NCBI GenBank assembly: GCA_016706545.1
Contig: JADJJK010000002.1
Location: forward strand, 62,001-126,000
Source of the DNA: Myxococcales bacterium
GTDB taxonomy: Bacteria > Myxococcota_A > Polyangia > Haliangiales > Haliangiaceae
DNA: 64,000 nucleotides
Direction: 5' to 3'
Positions 25,188-36,147 of this stretch are shown here, in pieces; positions within the stretch are counted from its first letter, which is position 1, and every line of letters starts with the position of its first letter. The notes beneath the pieces were generated by a model. That model had not been told where the DNA came from. It saw only the letters and a program-made list of their open reading frames with translations, and did no database searches. The position numbers and the translations under genes were made by a program.

Positions 25188-26957
25188 CTATCGCGAGGTG
25201 GGCGGATGTTTCGACGGGCGCTGTGACGGGTGCTGCAGGTGGTCCGGCAAGGGGCGGCCGACGGAGAGCGGGTCGACGCCAGTGATTTCCATCTCGGCGA
25301 GGACCCAGCGCTCGATGGCGCTGTGGCGGTCGAGGTCGTCCCAGCGGCCGCGCAGCGGGAGGCCGTCGGGGTCGAGCGGAGGATCGGCGACAGATGGGAG
25401 TGGCGAGGGTGGTGAGGGCGTGCGGGGGAATGAGGGCGGAGGGGACGCTCCTGGTGCTGCCGTGGGTGGCGGGGCGGAGGGTGCGGGGGCCACTGCTGCG
25501 TCGGCGCGGCGCTGGATGCGCGTCACGGTAGCGGCGGCGTCCCAGCTATCGACGCGCTCACCGCGCCAGCGGCACTGGCCGGTGGTCGCGGTCAGCGGCA
25601 AGGCGGCGTTGGCGGCTCGCAGCGTCGGCCAGCCGAGCTGCGTTGGAGCCGGGCGCGGCGGCAGCGGGACGACGGCGCGGCCCTGCGGATCTTCGAAGGC
25701 GAGCGCGCCAGTGGCAGACTGCGTGATGCGATAGCCGCGCTCGTGGACATACGAGTGGTGGAGCGAGCAGAGCAGCGCCAGGTTGGGCAGGCTGGTCTCG
25801 CCGCCGTCGGCCCAGTGTTGCAGGTGGTGGCCCTCGAGGAACAGGCGGTGATCGCAGCCGGGGAAGCGGCAGGTTCGGTCGCGCAAGAGGAGCGCGCGCT
25901 TGAGGGCGGCGGGGATGGTGCGGGTCTTGCGGCCGACGGAGAGGGGCTCGGCGTTGGCGGTAGCTGCGGCGACGGTGGCGACGACCAGGCCGCAGTCGCA
26001 GGCCAGGCGGCGGGTGGCTTGCGGAGAGAGCGCAAGGTCGGACTCGACGGTGAGAGCGACTGGCAGCGAGGCGCCACGGTCGGTGAACGTGGTGGTCGCG
26101 AGATCGGTGGTTGCGGGTGCGGTGGTTGCGGAGTCAGTCGTGCTGGTAGTCGCGGCGGTCTGCTGCAGCAGCGCCACGGGCATGGTGACGATCAGCTCGA
26201 CGGGCGAACGCTCTGCGCTGCTGCCTCGTGCGTAAGTGTGGACCAGGGCCATCAAGCCATCGGCGCGGTTGTACGGGCGGCGCGCGGTGGTAGTGCTCCG
26301 CGTCTCCGCGGAAACGTCCGTCGCTCGCTCGGCAGGTGCTGGCGCTTCCGCGGAAACGTCAGCAACCTCCGCGGAAGGCTCCGCCGGCTCGCGCGTGCAG
26401 TCCACCGCGGCTTGCTGCAGCACTTGCAAGAGCAGCGCGGCCTCGTCGGGACGCAGGCACGCCTTGACGCACACCATGCCCGAGGCCGTCGTGGTGTGCG
26501 CCACGTAACGCTCGCTGTCGTGTGGGCGCGCGGCCTTACTCGCAGCGTCGGCGCCGAGCACTCCCACTTTGCGGCACACGGTCTCGAGCTGGCTGGCGGT
26601 GCAGTGCTGCGCGTAGCCCAATAGCACCGCTTCGGTGGCAGCGGTGGCCACGCGGGTGATGGCGCGAGTTTTGGAATACGAGATCTTCCCGGAAGATAGT
26701 GCCTCTGATACGAGCGGCAAGGTGTGCAGTGCCCTGGCCACGCGCAGGTGTTCGCGCGCGGTGCCAAGATCCCAGCCGACTCGCCAGCTCAGCCAGTGGG
26801 CGCAGGTGCCAAAGCCCTGGCGGTGCCAGCCGCCGGCCGCGTCGAACGTCTGCAGGTCAGCGAGCAAGCGATGCATGGCTGCGTCCAGGTGGACGGCTTG
26901 CTCGGCGATGTGCTCGCCGAGCGCTTGAACTTCCTCGAGGGAGAGAGGCTCGCTCAT
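25188..26957 (-). CDS. DUF222 domain HNH endonuclease (13E12 family)
   Basis: A 589-residue protein with an N-terminal DUF222 helical domain (~1-200: HRLLADLQTFDAAGGWH, FGTCAHWLSWRVGWDLGTA, SKTRAITRVA) and a C-terminal HNH nuclease domain (~395-450: CRFPGCDHR, LEGHHLQHWADGG, NLALLCSLHHS). The middle (~200-300) is a Thr/Ala/Ser-rich region with repeated DVSAE-type units, encoded by DNA carrying three TCCGCGGA palindromes. The C-terminal ~120 residues are Pro/Ser-rich. ATG 26957 (MSEPLSLEEV) is preferred; ATG 26972 adds five residues. The nuclease target is not known. The gene lies in a repeated element, and a doubly deleted remnant is at 53973-54280. Confidence 0.85.
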   Translation of the reverse strand: MSEPLSLEEVQALGEHIAEQAVHLDAAMHRLLADLQTFDAAGGWHRQGFGTCAHWLSWRVGWDLGTAREHLRVARALHTLPLVSEALSSGKISYSKTRAITRVATAATEAVLLGYAQHCTASQLETVCRKVGVLGADAASKAARPHDSERYVAHTTTASGMVCVKACLRPDEAALLLQVLQQAAVDCTREPAEPSAEVADVSAEAPAPAERATDVSAETRSTTTARRPYNRADGLMALVHTYARGSSAERSPVELIVTMPVALLQQTAATTSTTDSATTAPATTDLATTTFTDRGASLPVALTVESDLALSPQATRRLACDCGLVVATVAAATANAEPLSVGRKTRTIPAALKRALLLRDRTCRFPGCDHRLFLEGHHLQHWADGGETSLPNLALLCSLHHSYVHERGYRITQSATGALAFEDPQGRAVVPLPPRPAPTQLGWPTLRAANAALPLTATTGQCRWRGERVDSWDAAATVTRIQRRADAAVAPAPSAPPPTAAPGASPPPSFPRTPSPPSPLPSVADPPLDPDGLPLRGRWDDLDRHSAIERWVLAEMEITGVDPLSVGRPLPDHLQHPSQRPSKHPPTSR

Positions 26958-27403
26958 GAGGCTTTGTAGCATGGCGGTTTTCGGCGCCGGACTTGGCGCC
27001 TGGCATGCTCCAGGTGCCGCGGAAGCGCGTGTGGCGCGATTTTTCGTGGGGCGCGCGTGCAGATGGGGATGTAGCGCGCGTTGGGGCCGCGGGTGAAGAG
27101 ATCGCGGCGGGTTGGCAGCGCAAGGGGCGTGCTGGCACCGGAGGTGTCAAGTGGAATGTGTATATTTGAAGTTGATATTGGATAGAAGATCTTTAGTTGG
27201 TGAGTGTGTCCGGACGGCGGACGCGAGCGCGCTGGGACTTGAGATCGAGATCGCGGAAACCTCCGCGGAAACGTTGTGTGATCCAGGTCGCAGCGCGTTT
27301 CCGCGGAAGCCTCGGGGCTGTGGACGGTGTCGGGCTATGGACAACCGCGCCCGTCGAGCCCGGGCAGGCGTGATGCGCGAGCGGCGCGGTTGACCACAGC
27401 CCT

Positions 27404-27464
27404 TGGAGAGGCGCAGGAGGGCCCGGTGCAGCAGGCGTACCTGAGAGGGCGGCGCGCCTCTCCA
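27404..27464. other. Conserved stem-loop in the element flank, copy 1
   Basis: TGGAGAGGCGC (27404-27414) pairs perfectly with GCGCCTCTCCA (27454-27464) around a 39-base loop. In the second copy both arms are identical (54512-54522 and 54560-54570), while the loop differs in sequence and is two bases shorter. It could be a structured RNA or a protein-binding DNA site. Confidence 0.6.
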
Positions 27465-27584
27465 CACCGCCGCACAGCCCCTGCTGTTTTCAGAACCCTG
27501 AGTTTTTTGGTTTGTACCAGAACCCAGAACCCAGAACGGATCGCCAGGGTAGCGACAAGGGTGAGCGCGTGGGAGGTGGGTAGG

Positions 27585-27713
27585 CCCAGCACGGTGGTTG
27601 GGTCAAGCACGGTGGTTGGGTCGAGCACGGTGGGTGGGTCGAGCACGGTGGTCGGGTCGAGCACGGTGCTTGGGCCTGTCACGGTGGTCGGGCCCAGCAC
27701 GGTGGTTGGGTCA
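27585..27713. repeat. 18-bp tandem array (AGCACGGTGGTTGGGTCG), copy 1
   Basis: About seven imperfect copies run head to tail at the right end of the element. Differences are concentrated at the GGTT/GGGT/GGTC and GTCG/GCCT positions. The second element copy ends in about nine copies of the same unit (54675-54840). Confidence 0.85.
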
Positions 27714-27814
27714 CCCCCTGGCTGAGCGCGCAGGAAAACGCCGGCGGTCGCGTATGAATCGCCGCCGCGTCATCGTCTCAACGCTGGGGCGCAGGTTTCA
27801 AAGAAAGGGCTGCC

Positions 27815-28177
27815 ATGGCGACTCGATCTCAGAAGGTTCATGGAATCATTCATACCGCTGCCGTCGCGGCCGGCGCCGTAGGCGCTGGCATGGCGCAGTT
27901 GCCCGGGGCCGATGCGCCAGTACTCATGACGATCCAGACGGCGATGATCCTCGCGATCGCCAACGAGCACGGCGCAACGCTCACGAAGACTGGCGCGGCG
28001 AAGCTGCTGCTGGTGTTCTCCGCAAAGCTCGTGGGCCGCGGCATCAGCCAGTTCCTCATCGGCTGGATACCCGTGCTGGGCAACGCCATCAACGCCACCA
28101 CCGCGGCCGGGATCACCGAGGCCATCGGCTGGGCCGCCGATGCGTACTTCTGCAAGGAGCATGCAGCGGGGAACTGA
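27815..28177 (+). CDS. Small membrane-associated protein, DUF697-like
   Basis: A 120-residue protein with Gly/Ala-rich hydrophobic helices (AAVAAGAVGAGMAQLPGA, TIQTAMILAIANEHG) and the segment VGRGISQFLIGWIPVLGNAINATTAA. The last segment strongly resembles DUF697, the helical membrane region found alone or next to GTPases (YcjF-like). Here there is no GTPase partner. ATG 27815 has a purine-rich stretch (AAAGAAAGGG) just upstream. The gene converges on the DUF4139 lipoprotein gene with 21 bp between stops. The role is unknown. Confidence 0.65.
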   Translation: MATRSQKVHGIIHTAAVAAGAVGAGMAQLPGADAPVLMTIQTAMILAIANEHGATLTKTGAAKLLLVFSAKLVGRGISQFLIGWIPVLGNAINATTAAGITEAIGWAADAYFCKEHAAGN

Positions 28178-28198
28178 CGGTCACACCGATCGCCCCCG

Positions 28199-30400
28199 CT
28201 ACCGCGGTCCAGCGGCGGCGGTCGCCGACTTGCCCGCCGCGTCTGGCAGGCGAAGCTCGGCGAGCTGGTCCTGGAAGCGGACGCGGGCCAGCATGACCTT
28301 CTCCTCGTTGTTGACCAGGGAGATCGTGGTGCGCTGGACGCGGTCCGAGATGTCGCGCATCTTGGCCTTTAGGGTACGCATGAGATCGTCGCCGGTCTTC
28401 ACCAGCTGCAGCGTGACGAGCTGGCCGTGCAGCTCGTTCATCCGCTCCCGGTAGTCATTGAGCCGCTGTCGCAGGCTATCCTGCTCAGCCAAGGTGTCCA
28501 CGATGGTGCGGTGGGTGCCCAGCAGCTCGCGCAGCGAGGCCCGGAGCTCCGGGGTCGGCTCGGGGGCCTCCACGAACACCTTCATCATCTCCAGCGTCAC
28601 GTCCGCCGACAGGTCCAGCATGCGCTCCATCGGCGTGGACTCCGCGATCTCCACCTGGGTCTTGCCCTGCGGCGGCACCTCGATCTCGAACAGGTGGGCG
28701 TCGCCGATGCGCTCGAACACGGTGGGCGAAGGCGCCATCAGGTTCCAGCCCTTGGGCACCGTGTGCCGCACATAGACCTTGGCCGGGGTGCGCAGGCGGT
28801 TGGTCACGGTGAGCTGGGTGCGGCGGATGTGCTGCACCTCGGCCCGGAGGACGCCGCGCTGCAGCGTGATGAGGCGCGACAGCCGATCCTGCTCGCCGCC
28901 GGTCTTCTCCACCACCACCTGGCGGTCGAGCGCGAAAGGCACCACCACGTGGGCCCGGGGCGGGATGGGCTCGGTCAGGCCCTCGCCGACGAAGCGGCCC
29001 TCGCCGTACACGGTCACCGGGCCGGTCTCCAGCGTGGAGTCGGTGGGGTTGCGCAGGCGCACCGAGCGGAACGCGAAGCGGTCGTTGCCGCGGTCAGACT
29101 CGGCGTCGTAGAGATACACGACCTCGCCGTCGGTCTCGGTGCGCATCATCGACACCATGACGCTCGAGCCGCGCGCCACCGTCATGGCGTGGTCCGAGGC
29201 GAAGTGGCTCTCGCCCACCGGCGGCGCATCCGCGGCGGCCTGCGGCGCCTGGGTCGGCGACGACGGCGGCGGGCTCTCCGCCACCAGGCGCACGCGGTCG
29301 GCCTGGTTGGGCGCGACCTTGGTCACCACCCGCAGCCTCGCGGGCGCCACGCCGCGCGCGATGAGCTGGTTGCGCACCAGGTTGGCGCGGTCGCTGGCCC
29401 GCTCGGCAGCGCCAGCGCGGTTGCCGTCGGCGTAGCCCTCGATGACGATGGTCTGGTCGCCCCGCAGCACCGCGGCCGACAGGTTGCCGAGCTTGTGCTC
29501 CCCTTGCGCCTCGCGCATCCGGCGCTGCACGGGGTCCGCAGCGCCCGTGGCTGGACCGGCCTGGGCCGGCGCGGACATCGCACCGCCGAGCTCCCCGTAT
29601 TCGTCCTTGCCCGAGCCGCCTGACCGCGCGCCGCGGCTCTTGGCTGGTCGCGCGGTCGCCGCCTTGTCGACGTTCCTGGGCGACGACTCGTTCATCGCCA
29701 CCCGCGACTCGCTCTCCGCGCCGGGGTGCCCCTCCGGCAGCTTGATCTCGTCGTCGCCGAGCTCGGTGAGCACCGCCGGCCCGCCGCGGCTGGCGTCGTA
29801 CGGCGACACCGCGGTCGGCGGCGCCACCGCGAACCGCTCTTCGGCCTGCAAGGTCTCGCGCTGGATCTGCCGCACGCTCCAGAGATCGTAGCGGAAGGCC
29901 AGCGCTGAGCTCGAGCCCACGCCCACCAGCACGTTCTTCCAGTCCTCCCCCGAGGTGTTGTCCACGATGGCCCAGCCCTCCACCATCACCTTGCCCTTGG
30001 GCCCCACCACCAGCCGGTAGCTGGGCTTCCACGCGGGCGACTCGGTGACGTAGGTCAGGACCACGTCCGTTGCCGTCTGCTCGGCGAGCTGCAAGGTCAT
30101 CTGCAGGTTGGGGCCCTCGCCGTCGCCTGGATCGCGGGGGATGGAGACCGGCAACGGCTTGCCAGAGCGCGCGTCCACCACCGTGAGCGACTTGAGGAAG
30201 TCGTCCACTCGCTCGCGCGGCACGTTGACCGTCAGCTTGCCGCCGGTCACGGTGGCGCGGCGCTCGTAGTACGCCACGCCGTTGCGATACACCACGACCC
30301 GGCCCAGGGCGACCTCATCGACCTTGACGAACGTGGCGTGCTTGGGCCCGCACGCCGACAGCGCGCTGGCAAAGAGGAGAGAGGCGAGCAGCTTTTTCAT
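28199..30400 (-). CDS. DUF4139 domain lipoprotein with an internal OmpA-like segment
   Basis: A 733-residue protein with a lipoprotein leader (KKLLASLLFASALSACGP, Cys at ~18). It has DUF4140/DUF4139 features: RVVVYRNGVAYYERRA near the start, ESPAWKPSYRLVV with VEGWAIVDNTSGEDW, and later VTVTNRLRTPAKVYVRHTVPKG-type strands. Between the halves (~300-400) lies an OmpA-like stretch (IVIEGYADGNRAGAAERASDRANLVRNQL, split here by position only as a description) that suggests peptidoglycan contact. The C-terminal ~150 residues contain a coiled-coil region (DSLRQRLNDYRERMNELHGQ). ATG 30400 matches the signal peptide. Function is unknown; an envelope-spanning structural role is likely. Confidence 0.75.
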   Translation of the reverse strand: MKKLLASLLFASALSACGPKHATFVKVDEVALGRVVVYRNGVAYYERRATVTGGKLTVNVPRERVDDFLKSLTVVDARSGKPLPVSIPRDPGDGEGPNLQMTLQLAEQTATDVVLTYVTESPAWKPSYRLVVGPKGKVMVEGWAIVDNTSGEDWKNVLVGVGSSSALAFRYDLWSVRQIQRETLQAEERFAVAPPTAVSPYDASRGGPAVLTELGDDEIKLPEGHPGAESESRVAMNESSPRNVDKAATARPAKSRGARSGGSGKDEYGELGGAMSAPAQAGPATGAADPVQRRMREAQGEHKLGNLSAAVLRGDQTIVIEGYADGNRAGAAERASDRANLVRNQLIARGVAPARLRVVTKVAPNQADRVRLVAESPPPSSPTQAPQAAADAPPVGESHFASDHAMTVARGSSVMVSMMRTETDGEVVYLYDAESDRGNDRFAFRSVRLRNPTDSTLETGPVTVYGEGRFVGEGLTEPIPPRAHVVVPFALDRQVVVEKTGGEQDRLSRLITLQRGVLRAEVQHIRRTQLTVTNRLRTPAKVYVRHTVPKGWNLMAPSPTVFERIGDAHLFEIEVPPQGKTQVEIAESTPMERMLDLSADVTLEMMKVFVEAPEPTPELRASLRELLGTHRTIVDTLAEQDSLRQRLNDYRERMNELHGQLVTLQLVKTGDDLMRTLKAKMRDISDRVQRTTISLVNNEEKVMLARVRFQDQLAELRLPDAAGKSATAAAGPR

Positions 30401-30605
30401 GACGTCCCAGGGTGGCCAGGAGCTGGCCAAGAAGGATGGCAAAGGGGAACAAGGCGAGCGTCTGCCGCCGACGTCTTTCGCCAGCGAGGAGACACCACCC
30501 GTTGTGGCCTTGACGCATGGCCCAGGTGGCAGGTCTAACGCGGCGGGCGAATTCACCCAAGGCTTGCCGCTTTACCGGGGTCGGGGACTTGGCGATGATG
30601 TCGCG

Positions 30606-31346
30606 GTGCAGCTCCTCACCGGTACCAGCGGCTATGCGTATCCGCAGTGGCGCGGCTCGTTCTATCCGGCTGATCTGCGCGATGAAGAGATGCTCGGCTA
30701 CTACGCGGCGCGTCTGCCGACCGTGGAGATCAACAACACCTTCTACCGGATCCCCAAGCCGGAGGTGGTGGAGACCTGGAAGAGCCGGGTGCCCCCGGGC
30801 TTCACCTTCGTCATCAAGGCGTCGCAGCGGATAAGCCACCGCGCCAAGCTGCGAGGGGACGACGCGCATGGCTCCTTGCGCTACCTGTACTCGGTGCTCG
30901 AGCCCCTGGGCGACCAGCTCGGCGCGGTGCTGGTGCAGACGCCGCCGTTCGTGCGCGCGGACGCCGGCGTGCTCGCGGAGCTGTTGGCCGTGATCCCCGA
31001 CGGCAAGCGCGTCGCCTTCGAGCTGACGCACGGCTCCTGGCACAGCGAAGAGATCGACCGGCTGCTCCTGGCGCGCGGGCACTGCCGGGTGGTGGCGGAC
31101 AAGGAAGACGGCACCGTAAGCTGGCCGCTCTTGTCCGACTGGGCCTATGTGCGGCTGCGCCGGGACGACTACTCCCGGCCCCAGCTCACAGCCTGGCTCG
31201 CCGAGCTGCGCGCCCGTGGCCTTGGGCGCGCGTACGTCTTCTTCAAGCACGAGGACACCGCGCGCGGCGCCGAGATGGCGCTCGAGCTGGCGGCCCTGGC
31301 GGCGGACGAGACACCGCCCGACGCCGTAGCTCCCCGCCGCGCGTGA
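30606..31346 (+). CDS. DUF72 (YecE-like) protein
   Basis: A 246-residue DUF72 TIM-barrel-type protein. Family blocks are LTGTSGYAYPQWRGSFYP at the start, VEINNTFYRIPK, FTFVIKASQRISHR, LVQTPPFVRAD, VAFELTHGSW and the late DWAYVRLRRDDYS with YVFFKHEDTARGAEMA. The biochemical role of the family is not established. The start is taken as GTG 30606 because the family N-terminus begins there and no in-frame ATG is close. It is divergent from the DUF4139 gene and converges on the MlaD-like gene. Confidence 0.85.
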   Translation: MQLLTGTSGYAYPQWRGSFYPADLRDEEMLGYYAARLPTVEINNTFYRIPKPEVVETWKSRVPPGFTFVIKASQRISHRAKLRGDDAHGSLRYLYSVLEPLGDQLGAVLVQTPPFVRADAGVLAELLAVIPDGKRVAFELTHGSWHSEEIDRLLLARGHCRVVADKEDGTVSWPLLSDWAYVRLRRDDYSRPQLTAWLAELRARGLGRAYVFFKHEDTARGAEMALELAALAADETPPDAVAPRRA

Positions 31347-31400
31347 GTCCCTGCCGGCGCCTGAGTCCCTGACGGCACCTGAGTCCCCGCCAGCGCCGCG
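31347..31400. repeat. Short tandem repeat between convergent genes
   Basis: About three copies of an 18-bp unit (GCGCCTGAGTCCCTGCCG and variants) start right at the DUF72 stop codon and fill the 61-bp gap before the MlaD-like gene. Similar GC-rich repeats fill two other convergent gaps (38181-38268 and 42254-42326). Confidence 0.65.
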
Positions 31401-31407
31401 CGCAGGC

Positions 31408-33018
<1,611 letters not shown>

Positions 33019-33154
33019 GGCAGAGGCCTCAAATCACGAAGGAGCGCAGGCGCCAAGGTAGCGCACCGCACTCTCCCAGAGAACCCAAAGACGGAGAGGA
33101 TGGCGGGACGACCCACGTCGCCGCGCTGCTCCATCGCTGCACAGGTGACGAAGC

Positions 33155-34035
<881 letters not shown>

Positions 34036-34039
<4 letters not shown>

Positions 34040-35169
34040 CAGAGCCCCTCGACGTAGGTGCGCGGCACTCGCTTGGACATCCCGCAGGTGACCTCGTACT
34101 CGGTGAGGCCACACGCCGCGCCGTACTCCGCGACCGTGATCGCGCCGCCGTGCCCGCGGCCAAAGAGCAGCGCGGCGTCGCCGGTGCTCACCGCGGGCAG
34201 GTCGGTGACGTCCGCGATGGCGATGTCCATGGAGATCGCGCCGACCAGCGGACAGCGCCTGCCGCCGATGAGCACCGAAGCCTGACCTGTCGCGCGACGA
34301 GGCAAGCCGTCAGCGTAGCCGATAGGGAGCACCGCGACCAGGCTATCACGCGCGGCTCGCCATACTCTGCCGTAGCCCACGGTGTGGCCGCAGGGCACGT
34401 GGCGAAGCTGCGCGATCTCCGCCACGAGCCGCATGGCCGGACGGCGCGGCGTCGTCAGGTCGCGCTCGCTGGCCCAGTGACCGTTGCCATAGAGCGCGAT
34501 GCCGCAGCGGACCAGATCGAAGCGCGCCTCGGGGAACATCATGGCGCCGGAGCTGTTGGCGGCGTGGCGCACGGCGACCTGGATGCCGGCGTGCTGCAAG
34601 GCGCGCGACACCGCGCCGAAGCGGCGGAGCTGCTCGGCGGTGAACGAGTCTGGATCGGACGGGTCCTCGCTGTCAGCCAGTGCGAAGTGGGTCATGAGGC
34701 CCGCCACCCGGAGCCCGCGCGCCTGCGCCGCGAGCGCCACCGCCACTGCCTCCGCCTCGTCGACGCCGAGCCGCCCCATGCCGGTGTCGACCTTGAGGTG
34801 CAGGTCCACCGCCAGGCCGGCGTGGCGCGCCGCGGCCGCCAGCGGCTCCACCTCCGACGGATCGGAGACCACCGGGGTCAGGCCGCGCGCGATCATCTCC
34901 GCCTCCCCGCCGCGGTGGCTTGGCCCCATCACCAAGATGGGCATGTCGATGCCGCCGTCGCGCAGCGCCACGCCCTCCTCCACCAGGCTCACGGCCAGGC
35001 CGGCCGCCGCGCGCTCCTGCGACAGCCGCCGCGCCACCGCGAGCGCGCCGTGGCCATAGCCATCAGCCTTGACCACCGCGAACACCGCCGCGCCCACGTG
35101 GCTGGCGACGGTGCGCGCGTTGTCGACGATGGCGCCGAGGTCGACCTCGACCCGGGTACGGCGGATCAC
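34036..35169 (-). CDS. alr: Alanine racemase
   Basis: A 377-residue PLP enzyme interconverting L- and D-alanine for peptidoglycan. The PLP-binding Lys is in FAVVKADGYGHGA (~34), the acid/base Tyr in the later GHTVGYGRVW block, and the C-terminal domain shows VLPIGYADGLPR, CPLVGAISMD and GLTEYEVTCGMSKRVPR. GTG 35169 is chosen because it begins the family N-terminus (RRTRVEVDLGAI); ATG 35226 would add 19 residues. It is first in an alr-mlaE-mlaD-like operon, joining cell wall and lipid transport functions. Confidence 0.92.
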
Positions 35170-35301
35170 GAAGCGAAACTTGCCCAAGGACCGTACGCTG
35201 TCAAGCCGCCCCCGCGGCAAGCGCAACCGCGCACCGCAGAACGCTCACGAGGACGACACCGATCACGGCGTCGTCGCGCTTGACGCGCCTTGGCCCTTGA
35301 C

Positions 35302-36111
35302 TCAGGCGGCCTTGCGCTTCTCGGCGCGCTCGATCAGGTTTGGCGTGACCACCAGCGAGCGACCGCGCGGGATGATGAGGCCATCGCGCGCGAGCTGGTT
35401 GAAGGCGCGAGAGATCGTCTCGCGGCACGAGCCGATCATGTTGGCCAGCTCCTGCTGGGTGGGCCGCCGGCGCACCACCAGGCCATCGGGGCCCTGCGCG
35501 CCCTCCTCGCGGGCCAGGCCCACCAGGCGAAAGATGAGGCGCTCGTTGACATCGCACAGCGCGAGCTGCGCGATGGTCTGGTCGGCGCGGCGCAGGCGAC
35601 GCGCCATCTCCCCCAGCAGGTTCATGGCGGTGCGCGGGTGCGCCTGGACATGTCGCATCAGGTCCTCGCGCGACAGCGCCAGCAGCGTGGTCGGCTCCAC
35701 CGCGACGCAGTTGGCGGAGCGCGGCGACTCATCAAAGAGCGCCATCTCGCCAAACGACTCGCCCGACCGCAAGAGCGACAACGTCACCTCCCGCCCGCTC
35801 TCGCCGGTGATCATCACCTTGATGCGTCCGGACATGATCACAAACAGCGAGTCGCCCACCTCGTCCTGGCTGACCACGACCGCGCCGGCAGCGACCCGAC
35901 GCACCGCCACGCGCGCGGTCAGGTCTTCGATCGCAGAGATCGGGAGGGCGGCAAACAGCGGCGACCGCGCGATGGTCGCCCGGATGCGAGCTGGATCCTC
36001 GCCCGCGTGAGGGCCGTGCGCTGGCGGTGGACGCAGGTGCGAATAGCCCGCTGCAACAAGAGGAGCGGACATCGTTGGGGTCGGCAAGCTGGGGCGCGCG
36101 TGGAGGGTCAT
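35302..36111 (-). CDS. Crp/Fnr family transcription regulator
   Basis: A 269-residue regulator with an N-terminal extension (~50 residues), a cyclic-nucleotide-binding-type beta barrel (SPLFAALPISAIEDLTARV, VVSQDEVGDSLFVIMSGRIKVMI, LLRSGESFGEMALFDESPRSANCVA) and a C-terminal winged helix (RPTQQELANMIGSCRETISRAFNQL). The GESFGEMALFDESPRSA block resembles the cAMP-binding pocket of CRP, including the Arg-Ser pair. There is no N-terminal Cys cluster, so it is not a classical FNR. ATG 36111 has AAGGAG seven bases upstream. An inverted repeat in its leader could be an operator. Targets and ligand are not known. Confidence 0.85.
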   Translation of the reverse strand: MTLHARPSLPTPTMSAPLVAAGYSHLRPPPAHGPHAGEDPARIRATIARSPLFAALPISAIEDLTARVAVRRVAAGAVVVSQDEVGDSLFVIMSGRIKVMITGESGREVTLSLLRSGESFGEMALFDESPRSANCVAVEPTTLLALSREDLMRHVQAHPRTAMNLLGEMARRLRRADQTIAQLALCDVNERLIFRLVGLAREEGAQGPDGLVVRRRPTQQELANMIGSCRETISRAFNQLARDGLIIPRGRSLVVTPNLIERAEKRKAA

Positions 36112-36121
36112 CGGCAAGCTC

Positions 36122-36147
36122 CTTAGTTTCGGTACCGATTGACTAAG
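36122..36147. promoter_or_regulatory. Inverted repeat in the leader of the Crp/Fnr gene
   Basis: CTTAGT (36122-36127) and ACTAAG (36142-36147) form an inverted repeat enclosing a perfect palindrome TCGGTACCGA (36129-36138). It overlaps the ribosome binding site region, so it may be an autoregulatory site or an RNA hairpin that controls translation. Confidence 0.4.

Larger units (their letters stand above)
27175..27713. repeat. Conserved non-coding flank of the DUF222 element, copy 1
   Basis: This stretch is closely matched by 54281-54840. It begins ATATTGGATAG, contains TCCGCGGA palindromes (27262-27269 and 27299-27308), a block around GGGCTATGGACAACCGCGCC, a perfect 11-bp inverted repeat (27404-27414 and 27454-27464), a GTACCAGAACCCAGAACCC segment and an 18-bp tandem array. 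No frame is conserved between the copies, so it is non-coding at the protein level. Confidence 0.8.
25184..27720 (-). mobile_element. REP13E12-like repeat element, full copy (DUF222/HNH gene plus long non-coding flank)
   Basis: The unit consists of a DUF222/HNH endonuclease gene (25188-26957, minus) and about 760 bp of non-coding DNA upstream of it. Parts of both the gene and the flank recur in the same orientation at 53973-54848, which defines the element. The left end coincides with the gene's stop codon (CCTGCTA-CGCGAGGTG in both copies). The right end lies after an 18-bp tandem array. DUF222/HNH genes carried in repeats are best known as REP13E12 in mycobacteria. Whether this unit moves by itself is unknown; no terminal inverted repeats or target duplication were found. 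Confidence 0.6.

Noticed and set aside
27585..27713. Possible CRISPR array
   Set aside because: Units are directly adjacent 18-mers with no spacers, and no cas gene is present. It is a tandem repeat.
25184..27720. Classical insertion sequence or prophage
   Set aside because: No transposase, integrase, terminal inverted repeats or target duplication were found. Only the HNH gene and the repeated flank are present.
27598..28296. Open frames across the 18-bp array (Ser-Thr-Val-Val repeats)
   Set aside because: They follow the repeat unit only, and the frames do not continue in the second copy with any protein-like sequence.
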